From the NCBI RefSeq assembly GCF_030683065.1, contig NZ_JAUXMX010000063.1, positions 90,007 to 154,006 of the forward strand: DNA of 64,000 bases, in the 5' to 3' direction. Origin of the DNA: Pseudomonas sp. (GTDB taxonomy: Bacteria > Pseudomonadota > Gammaproteobacteria > Pseudomonadales > Pseudomonadaceae). Of this stretch, positions 24,559 to 35,435 are shown one piece after another (within the stretch, counting starts at the first letter, position 1; every line of letters starts with the position of its first letter). A program made the position numbers and the translations under genes. The notes beneath the pieces were generated by a model that was not told where the DNA came from, ran no database searches, and saw nothing but the letters and a program-made list of their open reading frames with translations.

Positions 24559-25944
24559 TCAGAAGCTGCCAAACAGGGTGCCCAGGGTGATCACCACCAC
24601 CAACGCCACCATGGGAAAGCCCACGGTGTTGACGAAGATGAATTTGTACGACTCGCGGTGAGTCAGTTTGCAGATCGCCAGCAGCGAGATCACCGCGCCG
24701 TTGTGCGGCAGGGTGTCCATGCAGCCGGAGGCCATGGCCGCCACCCGGTGCAGCAGTTCCGGGCTGATGCCGGCGGCGTTGGCCAGGGTCAGGTACTGTT
24801 CGCCGAGGGTCTTCAGCGCAATCGACATGCCACCCGAGGCCGAACCGGTGATGCCAGCGAGGATGTTCACCGCCACGGCTTCGGAGATCAGCGGGTTATC
24901 GGAGACACCGAGCACCAGGTCGCGAATCACCACGAAGCCTGCCAGCGAGGCGATCACGGTGCCGTAACCGACTTCGGCTGCGGTGTTTAGGATCGGTAGC
25001 ATCGAGCCGAAAGCACCGTCGTTGACAGTCTTCTTCAGGTCCATCCAGCGCTTCCAGTGCATGGCGATCAGCAGCAGGATGGCCGCGCTCAGGGCGACAA
25101 TGATCGCCCAGATGCCGATCAGCGACTTGGCGTCCTGCAGACCGCCGAATTCCGGCTTGGCCAGGTAGCTGGCGTCGAGGTTGGGCAGCACCTGCTTGGC
25201 CATCAGGAAGTTCAGCGCGATCACCAGCAGGATCGGCAGTAGGGCCAGCCAGAAACCGGGAATGCCGCTGTTGTCCTGGGCCACCGGATCGTCGCGATGC
25301 TCGCCGTAGCCTTCGCCTGCGGCTTTCAGCTTGCGCGCCTGGGCGGTCAGCCACCAGGTGCCGAGGCCGAACATGATCAGGCCGGCGATCACCCCAAGGC
25401 CCGGCGCGGCAAAGGCGTCGGTGCCGAAGAACGGGTTGGGAATGGCGTTCTGGATCGCCGGGGTGCCGGGCAGGGCGGTCATGGTGAAGGTGAAGGAACC
25501 GAGGGCGATGGCGCCGGGGATCAGGCGCTTGGGAATCGCGGCTTCACGAAACAGCGCGGCGCCGATCGGGTACACGGCGAAGGCCACCACGAACAGCGAC
25601 ACGCCACCGTAGGTGAGGATGCCGCACGCCAGCACGATAGCCAGAATCGCCCGCTCGCTGCCGACCTTGGCGACGATGCCATGGGCGATTGCGCGGGCTG
25701 ATCCTGAGTCGTCCATCAGCTTGCCGAACAGCGCGCCGAGCAGAAAAAGCGGGAAGAACTGGATAACGTAACCGCCCATGGCCTTCATGAAGACCTGGGT
25801 GTAGGTCGGCAACAGCATGGCGATATCGCCGGAAAACAACAGGGCGAGCAGGGCCAGCAGCGGGGCGAGGATCAGTACGTTGATGCCGCGGTAGGCGAGG
25901 TACATCAACAATGCGAGGGAAATCAGAATACCGAGGGTACCCAT
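24559..25944 (-). CDS. GntP-family permease, probable hydroxy-acid (3-hydroxybutyrate-like) importer
   Basis: A 461-residue inner-membrane transporter with about twelve hydrophobic helices. Family features include FFPLFLLGALFGKLMDDSGSARAIA, LTYGGVSLFVVAFAVYPIGAALF, TALPGTPAIQNAIP and the C-terminal SGCMDTLPHNGAVISLL. GntP-family members carry gluconate, other sugar acids or D-3-hydroxybutyrate by proton symport. The version with the CMDTLPHNGA motif is the one placed near ketone-body genes in pseudomonads. It is the first gene after a sigma-54 promoter, with an untranslated leader of about 80 bases, and is followed by the CoA-transferase that could activate the imported acid. Confidence 0.85.
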   Translation of the reverse strand: MGTLGILISLALLMYLAYRGINVLILAPLLALLALLFSGDIAMLLPTYTQVFMKAMGGYVIQFFPLFLLGALFGKLMDDSGSARAIAHGIVAKVGSERAILAIVLACGILTYGGVSLFVVAFAVYPIGAALFREAAIPKRLIPGAIALGSFTFTMTALPGTPAIQNAIPNPFFGTDAFAAPGLGVIAGLIMFGLGTWWLTAQARKLKAAGEGYGEHRDDPVAQDNSGIPGFWLALLPILLVIALNFLMAKQVLPNLDASYLAKPEFGGLQDAKSLIGIWAIIVALSAAILLLIAMHWKRWMDLKKTVNDGAFGSMLPILNTAAEVGYGTVIASLAGFVVIRDLVLGVSDNPLISEAVAVNILAGITGSASGGMSIALKTLGEQYLTLANAAGISPELLHRVAAMASGCMDTLPHNGAVISLLAICKLTHRESYKFIFVNTVGFPMVALVVVITLGTLFGSF

Positions 25945-26034
25945 TGGGGCGTTCCTTTTGTTGTTGTTTTAGGCGCCGCTCTTGCTGGCGGGCCGCGGAT
26001 GGCTGCGGGGTACGCAATCCATGCAACAACCCAG

Positions 26035-26050
26035 AGCGAAAGACGTGCCA
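26035..26050 (-). promoter_or_regulatory. rpoN site: Sigma-54 (-24/-12) promoter of the permease-CoA-transferase genes
   Basis: On the minus strand TGGCACG-TCTT-TCGCT, against the consensus TGGCACG-N4-TTGCW. The invariant GG and GC are ten bases apart as required. Only one position of the -12 block deviates. Transcription would start near 26023. Confidence 0.85.
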
Positions 26051-26133
26051 GGTTGCTTGTGCCTGGGTGGAAAGGCTAGATTGGGTAGCGATCAGCGGCT
26101 AACCAGGGGTTTTTATCCGGGTATGTGCAGGGA

Positions 26134-26252
26134 TGTTCCGGTTTTCTGGAATGGTCAGAGGTTCCCGCGAGTGGCGGGATAGTGTCCATATATGTGGACA
26201 TGTCCGGATTTTTGGAAGTTTTCTCCCAGGATGTGTCCAGCTTTGTGGACGC
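26134..26252 (-). promoter_or_regulatory. Array of four enhancer dyads for the sigma-54 activator
   Basis: Four copies of an 18-base dyad, TGTCC-N8-GGACA, lie at 26135-26152 (GTTCC..GGAAT), 26183-26200 (perfect), 26201-26218 (TGTCC..GGAAG) and 26234-26251 (TGTCC..GGACG). Centre spacings are 48, 18 and 33 bases. They sit about 110-220 bases upstream of the predicted sigma-54 start, where enhancer-binding proteins act. The regulator gene that most likely recognises them ends about 130 bases further upstream. Confidence 0.8.
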
Positions 26253-26279
26253 TGGCTGGCTCGGGTTCTTGGTGCGCAT

Positions 26280-26319
26280 GGCGCACCCTACGGCCTGGCC
26301 GCACCTCGTAGGGTGCGCC
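26280..26319. repeat. GTAGGGTGCGC palindrome, family D (copy 1)
   Basis: Perfect 13-base arms GGCGCACCCTACG and CGTAGGGTGCGCC with a 14-base loop. Related elements occur at 35961-36009 and 63765-63836. Here it stands between the regulator gene's end and the enhancer dyads and may end the regulator's transcript. Confidence 0.8.
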
Positions 26320-26383
26320 GCGCGCACCAATTCTCCGATGCGCCGACAAAACCGGGTATGCCGCCACCGCTCCCACTTGCGGC

Positions 26384-27853
<1,470 letters not shown>

Positions 27854-27985
27854 GGCAGCAGGGTTCCGAGGAAGGAGTGCGGCCGATTATGGCCAGCGCT
27901 GCGCGAAAGCGGCAAGGAACCTCGGATAAACCTGCGCGTTAGATCTTCTATACATGCCCGATTTATCCAATAACGCAGAACACCT

Positions 27986-28143
27986 TTGGATCTGGTCCGT
28001 ATTCTGATCGCCATCCCTTGCCACCAGTCGGCGTCTATCTGCAAGTCGGCTTCGCTGGCGCCTTCTGGCTGAATATTCTGCTGACCCTGCTCGGCTTCAT
28101 CCCCGGTATCGTTCACGCGGTGTACGTCATCGCCAAGCGCTGA
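27986..28143 (+). pseudogene. Frameshifted YqaE/Pmp3 (UPF0057) small membrane protein gene
   Basis: From a TTG at 27986 the frame reads LDLVRILIAI and then, one frame over, LPPVGVYLQVGFAGAFWLN and ILLTLLGFIPGIVHAVYVIAKR up to the TGA at 28141-28143. Together this is the complete 52-residue two-helix proteolipid of the YqaE/Pmp3 family. The two parts are joined by loss of one base in the run around 28012-28018 (GCCATCCCTTGCC where about GCCATCCTCTTGCC is expected). The element is 158 bases long, one short of 53 codons. No clear ribosome-binding site precedes it. It is either a recent pseudogene or a sequencing error. Confidence 0.8.
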
Positions 28144-28167
28144 GTTTGTTCTCGGCGAAGCTCACAC

Positions 28168-28197
28168 AGCAAAAAGCCGCGCAGTGCGCGGCTTTGG
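28168..28197 (-). terminator. Terminator of the tRNA gene
   Basis: Stem AAGCCGCGC / GCGCGGCTT with loop AGT-like bases, followed on the minus strand by five T. Just beyond the tRNA 3' end. Confidence 0.8.
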
Positions 28198-28200
28198 AGT

Positions 28201-28277
28201 TGGTGGGCCCACACGGACTCGAACCGTGGACCAAAGGATTATGAGTCCTCTGCTCTAACCAACTGAGCTATGGGCCC
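28201..28277 (-). tRNA. tRNA-Ile2 with CAU anticodon (lysidine type)
   Basis: A 77-base cloverleaf with encoded CCA end. The anticodon loop is CTCATAA, so the unmodified anticodon is CAU, shared by methionine and isoleucine-2 tRNAs. The acceptor stem is GGGCCCA, giving C4-G69 and C5-G68 pairs, the determinants that the lysidine synthetase TilS uses to pick tRNA-Ile2. The variable region TTTGGTCC also resembles E. coli ileX more than elongator tRNA-Met. Lysidine at position 34 would make it read AUA codons. Automated pipelines may call it tRNA-Met. Confidence 0.9.
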
Positions 28278-28291
28278 TCAGAGGCCGGCGG

Positions 28292-28321
28292 AGTATACCG
28301 GTGCCGGCTCTGTAGTGACAA
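28292..28321 (-). promoter_or_regulatory. Promoter of the tRNA-Ile2 gene
   Basis: On the minus strand TTGTCA (28316-28321), 18 bases, TATACT (28292-28297), about seven bases before the expected primary start and 15 before the mature tRNA 5' end. Confidence 0.7.
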
Positions 28322-28515
28322 CCGAACGCGTGGGTCGAGGAAGATTATGGGTGCGCTGGAGCTGTTTGCGCTCGGCTCGCGGCCCCCGGTGTTGAGAAGC
28401 AGCTCCCGGGTCTTGGTTTTTATGCCTTTGGCGATCGCCATGAGTTGCGTGCCGCGGCCAGGAGTAAGGGGGCGTGGGCGCTGATCGTTGTTGCGAGGGG
28501 CTTGGCTAGGCAGAT
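28322..28515. other. Spacer between the tRNA promoter and the rpoD terminator
   Basis: About 190 bases without a credible gene, RNA or repeat. Short open frames cross it but have no family resemblance or start signals. Confidence 0.5.
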
Positions 28516-28548
28516 AGCAAAACCCCCGGTTTGGGCCGGGGGTTTGGT
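28516..28548 (-). terminator. Terminator of rpoD
   Basis: Stem AAACCCCCGG / CCGGGGGTTT with a short loop, directly after the rpoD stop; the flanks are A/T rich on both strands. Confidence 0.85.
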
Positions 28549-28549
28549 A

Positions 28550-30397
<1,848 letters not shown>

Positions 30398-30464
30398 AAC
30401 ACCCTATCCATTGAAGGTCTTGGCGGGCTAAAAACAAGCCGCGGATTATACCCGAATAAGACCC

Positions 30465-32444
30465 CTATGCGCCAGTTGGGCTCGGGATTACCGGTGATGC
30501 ATTACGGCTTAGCAGGTTGCGCAGTTGGTTTTTTTCCTCTGCGCTCAACTCACTTTGACGGGCTTTGTTGATCAAATGTTCCAGGCTGCGCTCGCGCTGG
30601 CGAGCCACAAGGCTAGTTATAGTGTCGAAAAACTGTTGTTCAAGGTTATCGGCTGAAATCAGCCATTCCTTTTCCGCCAGAGCCCGTAACAGGCGGCCCT
30701 GCTCGGTGCCGTGCCAGCGCGCGATCAGCTGCAGTGCGCGCAGTTTCGGGTTTTTTTGCAGGGCGCCGAGCAGGGCTACCAGCAGTTGTGCGTAAGTGTC
30801 GTCTTCGGCGGCGAAGTGGCTGACGTCTTCAACATTCTGTGCCAGCTCGGGGTGATGCAGCAGGGTGCGCAAAGCGCTCAGGTGCGGCGATTCGACGCTG
30901 ACAGCGGTGCGTGGCGCGCGCGGAGTGAAGTCGCCGCGGCCCTTTTTGCTCCATTTGCTGCCTTCTTTCTTCCAGTCGCCCTTGCCTTTATTGCGCTCGA
31001 AACCCGCTGTCGGGCTTGGGTTTTCATATTCATTGTGGCTGGGAGCGGTGTCGTAATAGGCGCTGTCGGGTATTTCGCCATGGTCCGGGTAGTAGTCGCC
31101 GGGTGCTGCGCCAGTGCTGGGTTGGGCGCTGCTTTTGGCGGTTGGCGCCATCTGGCTCAAGGCTTCGCCGCTGAGTCCGGTGATTTCGGTCAGGCGCTGG
31201 CGCATCAGGGTGCGCAGGTTGTTGCCGGGGATCTTGTCGATCAGTGGGGCGGCCAGGGTCACCAGGTGGGCTTTGCCTTCGAGCGAGCGCGGATCGGCTT
31301 CTGCGCTGAGTTGCTGGAAGAAATAATCAGCCAGGGGCTGGGCGTGCTGGTTGATGCGCGCGCGGAAGGCGTCAGTACCTTCGCTGCGTACCAGGGTGTC
31401 CGGGTCTTCGCCGTCAGGCAGGAACAGGAAGCGCGCGCGCCGGCCATCTTGCAGGCTTGGTAGTGTTGCTTCCAGGGCGCGCCAGGCGGCATTGCGCCCT
31501 GCGGCGTCGCCGTCGAAGCAGAACAATACGCTGGGTACGACGCGAAACAGGCGCTTGAGGTGCTCCTCGCTGGTTGCGGTGCCGAGGGTGGCGACGGCGT
31601 TGCGCAGGCCTTGTTGGGCGAGGGCGATAACGTCCATGTAGCCCTCGACCACCATGATCTCGTCGAGGTCGCGGTTGTGCTTGCGTGCCTCGAACAGGCC
31701 GTAGAGTTCCTGGCCCTTGTGGAATACCGGGGTTTCCGGGGAGTTCAGGTACTTGGGTTTGTCATCGCCGAGCACGCGTCCGCCGAAAGCAATTACCCGG
31801 CCGCGGCTGTCACGGATGGGGAACATGATGCGGTCGCGGAAGCGATCGTAGCGTTTGCCGCTCTCGGCGTTCTCTACCAGTAAGCCGGCATCAATCATGG
31901 CTTTTTGTTGCAGGCTGTCGCTGGCCAGGTGCTTGTGCAGATTATCCCAGCCGGGCGGGGCAAAGCCCATGCTGAAATCGCGGGCGATTTCTCCGGACAG
32001 GCCGCGACCCTTGAGATAGTCCACGGCGGCTTTACGCTGCGGATGGCTCTTCAGGGCCTGGCGATAGAAGTCGGCGGCGGCGGTCAGTAGCGGGTAGAGC
32101 GGTGAGTCGGTCGGTTGGCGCGGCTTGCTGTTGCGTCCGCCTTCCTCGCGAGGCACGTCCATGCCGGCGCGCTTGGCCAGGTCCTCGACTGCCTGGGGGA
32201 AATCCAGTTGGTCGTGGTCCATGATAAACCCCAGGGCGTTGCCGCCCGCGCCACAGCCGAAGCAGTAATAAAACTGTTTATCCGGGCTGACGCTGAAGGA
32301 GGGGGTTTTTTCTTTGTGGAAGGGGCAGCAGGCGGTGTAGTTCTTGCCGGCTTTTTTCAGCTGAATGCGCGAGGCGACCACGTCGACAATATCGGTGCGG
32401 TTGAGCAAGTCATCGATAAAAGACTGTGGGATCAGGCCGGCCAT
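30465..32444 (-). CDS. dnaG: DNA primase
   Basis: A 659-residue enzyme that makes RNA primers at the replication fork. The N-terminal zinc finger is visible (Cys40, His43, Cys61, Cys64 in CCPFHKEKTPSFSVS ... YYCFGCGAGG). The TOPRIM core contains VVEGYMDVIALAQQG and SVLFCFDGDAAGRNAAWRALE. A Q/K-rich linker (about 430-510) leads to the C-terminal DnaB-binding domain (SALRTLLHHPELAQNVEDV onward). It lies between rpsU and rpoD. A terminator after rpsU probably lowers the amount of transcript that reaches dnaG, as in other gamma-proteobacteria. Confidence 0.97.
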   Translation of the reverse strand: MAGLIPQSFIDDLLNRTDIVDVVASRIQLKKAGKNYTACCPFHKEKTPSFSVSPDKQFYYCFGCGAGGNALGFIMDHDQLDFPQAVEDLAKRAGMDVPREEGGRNSKPRQPTDSPLYPLLTAAADFYRQALKSHPQRKAAVDYLKGRGLSGEIARDFSMGFAPPGWDNLHKHLASDSLQQKAMIDAGLLVENAESGKRYDRFRDRIMFPIRDSRGRVIAFGGRVLGDDKPKYLNSPETPVFHKGQELYGLFEARKHNRDLDEIMVVEGYMDVIALAQQGLRNAVATLGTATSEEHLKRLFRVVPSVLFCFDGDAAGRNAAWRALEATLPSLQDGRRARFLFLPDGEDPDTLVRSEGTDAFRARINQHAQPLADYFFQQLSAEADPRSLEGKAHLVTLAAPLIDKIPGNNLRTLMRQRLTEITGLSGEALSQMAPTAKSSAQPSTGAAPGDYYPDHGEIPDSAYYDTAPSHNEYENPSPTAGFERNKGKGDWKKEGSKWSKKGRGDFTPRAPRTAVSVESPHLSALRTLLHHPELAQNVEDVSHFAAEDDTYAQLLVALLGALQKNPKLRALQLIARWHGTEQGRLLRALAEKEWLISADNLEQQFFDTITSLVARQRERSLEHLINKARQSELSAEEKNQLRNLLSRNASPVIPSPTGA

Positions 32445-32494
32445 GGGCGCTCAGGATGCTGCCGTGTGAGGCAGTCAGGCAAATGTTACGGAAA

Positions 32495-32533
32495 CTAAAA
32501 GACCCCGCAACACTCATGAGTGGTGCGGAGTCC
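32495..32533 (-). terminator. Terminator between rpsU and dnaG
   Basis: Long stem GACTCCGCACCACTCATG / CATGAGTGTTGCGGGGTC on the minus strand followed by TTTT. It fits the attenuating terminator that separates rpsU from dnaG-rpoD. Confidence 0.75.
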
Positions 32534-32584
32534 GAAAGCGAAGCCCGGCCGAAACCGGGCATTCAGGCGTTGCGCTTGTACGTA

Positions 32585-32800
32585 TTAGTACAGACGAACG
32601 CTGCGGCGCTGTTCGCGCTGTACTTTCTTGGCGTGACGCTTAACAGCGGCTGCTGCTTTACGCTTACGCTCGGAAGTCGGCTTTTCATAAAATTCACGGC
32701 TGCGAACTTCGGCCAGAACACCGGCCTTTTCACAGGAGCGCTTAAAGCGACGCAGAGCTACGTCGAAGGGTTCGTTCTCTTTAACTTTGACGGCTGGCAT
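32585..32800 (-). CDS. rpsU: Ribosomal protein S21
   Basis: A 71-residue basic protein of the small ribosomal subunit (MPAVKVKENEPFDVALRRFKRSCEKAGVLAEVRSREFYEKP, ending RREQRRSVRLY or close to it). S21 assists base pairing between 16S rRNA and messenger RNA during initiation. It heads the rpsU-dnaG-rpoD cluster and is divergent from tsaD, with about 205 bases between them for the two promoters. The match covers the full family length. Confidence 0.96.
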   Translation of the reverse strand: MPAVKVKENEPFDVALRRFKRSCEKAGVLAEVRSREFYEKPTSERKRKAAAAVKRHAKKVQREQRRSVRLY

Positions 32801-33005
32801 CCAGGGCGTACCTTCTTTATTACCGGGGGGTGTCGTACTCCTGGCAAATGGCGCTGGAGAACGTACGTTTTAAGGGTTGCGGATGTTACCCCCTCATCGC
32901 GAGGAATGCAAAGCCTCTGATCGAAAAGGACTGGTCTGAGTCCGTCAGCGCCGATTATCATGCGCGCCTTCTGGCGTTTAGCCCCTCGATATCAAGGCGT
33001 TGTCC

Positions 33006-34031
33006 ATGCTGGTACTGGGATTGGAAACTTCATGCGATGAGACGGGTGTCGCGCTCTATCACAGTGAGCGTGGCCTGCTGGCCGATGCCTTGTTCAGTCA
33101 GATTGAGCAGCACCGCGTTTACGGCGGGGTGGTGCCTGAGCTGGCCTCGCGCGATCACGTCAAACGCATGCTGCCGTTGATTCGCGAGGTATTGGCCGAG
33201 GCTAAATGCACGCAGGGCGATATCGAGGCGATTGCATATACCGCAGGGCCAGGGCTGGTCGGCGCGCTGTTGGTGGGGGCGTCTTGTGCCCAGGCGCTGG
33301 CTTTCGCCTGGGGCATTCCGGCGCTTGGCGTGCACCATATGGAAGGTCACCTCCTGGCTCCGATGCTGGAAGAAAACCCGCCGGCTTTTCCGTTCGTCGC
33401 TTTGTTGGTTTCCGGTGGTCATACCCAGTTGGTGAGGGTCGACGGTATCGGTCGTTATCAATTGCTTGGCGAGTCGCTCGACGATGCCGCCGGGGAAGCT
33501 TTCGACAAGACCGCCAAGATGATGGGCCTGCAATATCCGGGCGGGCCGGAAATCGCGCGGCGCGCTGAGCAAGGCACGCCAGGGCGCTTTACTTTTCCGC
33601 GGCCAATGACTGACCGGCCAGGGCTGGATTTCAGTTTCAGCGGTTTGAAGACGTTTACCCTCAACACCTGGCAGCAGTGCCGCGCCGCTGGCGACGACGG
33701 CGAGCAGACCCGCTGTGACGTCGCCCTGGCGTTCCAGCAGGCTGTGGTCGAGACCCTGACCATCAAGTGCCGGCGCGCGCTCAAACAGACTGGGCTGCGC
33801 TCTCTGGTGATCGCAGGCGGGGTGAGTGCGAACAAGGCATTGCGTTTGAGGCTGGAGGAAATGCTGGCCGAGTTCAACGGGCAGGTGTTCTATGCCCGCC
33901 CGGCATTCTGCACCGACAACGGTGCGATGATTGCCTATGCCGGTTGTCAGCGCCTCAAGGCGGGCCAGCATGAAGAGCTGAACATCAAGGTGCAGGCGCG
34001 TTGGCCGATGGAGGCATTGCCGGCGCTCTAG
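33006..34031 (+). CDS. tsaD: tRNA N6-threonylcarbamoyladenosine transferase subunit TsaD
   Basis: A 341-residue ASKHA-fold protein which, with TsaB and TsaE, attaches threonylcarbamoyl to A37 of tRNAs reading ANN codons. Visible family motifs are LGLETSCDETGVAL, the metal-binding HHMEGHLLAP, LVSGGHTQLV, GEAFDKTAKMMGLQYPGG and AGGVSANKALR. The frame starts with TTG at 33000, but the ATG at 33006 aligns with the family N-terminus. It is monocistronic: rpsU is divergent, and the downstream plsY is convergent with a REP palindrome between. Confidence 0.95.
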   Translation: MLVLGLETSCDETGVALYHSERGLLADALFSQIEQHRVYGGVVPELASRDHVKRMLPLIREVLAEAKCTQGDIEAIAYTAGPGLVGALLVGASCAQALAFAWGIPALGVHHMEGHLLAPMLEENPPAFPFVALLVSGGHTQLVRVDGIGRYQLLGESLDDAAGEAFDKTAKMMGLQYPGGPEIARRAEQGTPGRFTFPRPMTDRPGLDFSFSGLKTFTLNTWQQCRAAGDDGEQTRCDVALAFQQAVVETLTIKCRRALKQTGLRSLVIAGGVSANKALRLRLEEMLAEFNGQVFYARPAFCTDNGAMIAYAGCQRLKAGQHEELNIKVQARWPMEALPAL

Positions 34032-34090
34032 TCGAAAGCCATAAGAGGGGCCGCCCCGTCTTCGACTTAGCGCTGTCGCGCAGCAAACTC

Positions 34091-34155
34091 TGTAGGAGCC
34101 AGCTTGCTGGCGATGCTTTTGACCTGCAAAGATCGCCAGCAAGCTTGCTCCTACA
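34091..34155. repeat. REP-type palindrome, family A (copy 2)
   Basis: Arms TGTAGGAGCCAGCTTGCTGG.. and ..GCCAGCAAGCTTGCTCCTACA (one mismatch), the same element as at 11796-11861. It is followed by an unusually AT-rich tract (34165-34210) before the plsY stop codon. Confidence 0.85.
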
Positions 34156-34257
34156 AGGCTTTGGAATATTTATTTTTTAAATATAAAACAACGAGTTATT
34201 TTTTTGATAAGGACGGGCGCGCCGCCGTCGAGCCCACTTGTGGCTTGCAGCTGCTAC

Positions 34258-34827
34258 TCAAAAATGCCGTTCTTGGCCGTCGAAAAGATCGCGTAGGTTG
34301 CTGCGGTGCCGCCAGACCATCATGCCGGTTACGACGCTCATGGGGAGGAGTGCTGCAGGTTGCTGCCAGGCTAGCAATGGCAAGCTGATTGGGGTGGCGA
34401 TCAGCGCGGCCAGTGAACTGGTGCGGGTCAGGTTGAAGCTCAGTAGCCAGGCGCAGATGGCCAATAGTGCGGCTGGCGGGTAAAGCCCCAGCAGCATGCC
34501 GGCCGCAGTGGCGACGCCTTTGCCACCACGGAAACGGAAGTACAACGGGTAGAGGTGGCCGATCACGGCCGCAAGGCCTAGCCAGGCTTGCTGTTGCATG
34601 TTGAGGCCGAGCAGGGCGCCGGCCAGAACCGGTAGCAGGCCTTTGAGCAGGTCGCCAAGTAGGGTCAGGATGGCCAGGCGTTTGCCGGCGACCCGCAGCA
34701 TATTGGTAGCGCCGGGGTTGCCTGAGCCGCTGATGCGCGGATCCGGCCCACCCGCCTTGCGGCTGAGCAGGATGGCGAAAGACAGTGAGCCGAGCAGGTA
34801 GGCGAGGATCGCCAGTAGCCAAAACAT
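34258..34827 (-). CDS. plsY: Glycerol-3-phosphate acyltransferase PlsY
   Basis: A 189-residue inner-membrane enzyme that transfers the acyl group from acyl-phosphate to glycerol-3-phosphate, the first step of phospholipid synthesis. The three family motifs are visible: GSGNPGATNMLR, FRFRGGKGVATAAG and the VVWRHRSNLRDL-type C-terminal motif (MMVWRHRSNLRDLFDGQE). An ATG three codons upstream (34836) is possible, but the GGA nine bases before 34827 and the family N-terminus (MFWLLAILAYLLGSLSFA) favour this start. It is divergent from folB. Confidence 0.93.
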   Translation of the reverse strand: MFWLLAILAYLLGSLSFAILLSRKAGGPDPRISGSGNPGATNMLRVAGKRLAILTLLGDLLKGLLPVLAGALLGLNMQQQAWLGLAAVIGHLYPLYFRFRGGKGVATAAGMLLGLYPPAALLAICAWLLSFNLTRTSSLAALIATPISLPLLAWQQPAALLPMSVVTGMMVWRHRSNLRDLFDGQERHF

Positions 34828-35078
34828 GGTAGCCATTCCACGCTGAGGGAGTGGCGAGATTCTAGCAGGCGGTTGAAAAAGGTAGCGAGCGCAGGCTATG
34901 CCTCGGCTGCATTACTTTTATGGCGTGCTGGGCTAGCCTGGCACGTCGAAAGCGTGGCGTGTGCGTCGCAAATGAGCACTTAAACCTGATTTCAACGCCG
35001 TATAGTCATACACGGTAGTAGTTGTTACTTGGTCCGTCAGCGATATGCTGCGGCGTTGGCGTGTTGTGGAGAAAGTGT

Positions 35079-35435
35079 GTGGACACAGTGTTTATTGACG
35101 GCCTGGAAGTCGATACGGTAATCGGCGCCTACGACTGGGAGCGCACCATTCGCCAGTGCTTGCGCCTGGATTTGTGCTTGGGCTGGGACAACCGTCCTGC
35201 TGCCGCTGGTGATGACCTGAGCAAGGCGCTTGATTACGCGGCGGTGTCGGCGCGTGTGCAGGCTTTCGCCAGCGACGCGCAGTTTATTCTGGTTGAAACT
35301 TTTGCCGAGCGGCTGGCCGAGGTGTTGATGAGCGAGTTTCAGATCCCCTGGCTGCGTCTCAGGCTGACCAAGCCTGGGGCGGTGCCGGCGGCGGTTGGCA
35401 GTGTTGGTGTGGAGATCGAGCGCGGATGTCGCTAA
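35079..35435 (+). CDS. folB: Dihydroneopterin aldolase
   Basis: A 118-residue enzyme of folate synthesis that converts dihydroneopterin to 6-hydroxymethyl-dihydropterin. Family sequence starts VDTVFIDGLEVDTVIGAYDWER and includes LDYAAVSARV, ILVETFAERLAEVL and LRLTKPGAVP. The start is GTG at 35079, seven bases after GGAG. The longer frame from 35022 has no ribosome-binding site and is ignored. The gene overlaps folK by ten bases, so the two enzymes of consecutive steps are translationally coupled. Confidence 0.92.
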   Translation: MDTVFIDGLEVDTVIGAYDWERTIRQCLRLDLCLGWDNRPAAAGDDLSKALDYAAVSARVQAFASDAQFILVETFAERLAEVLMSEFQIPWLRLRLTKPGAVPAAVGSVGVEIERGCR

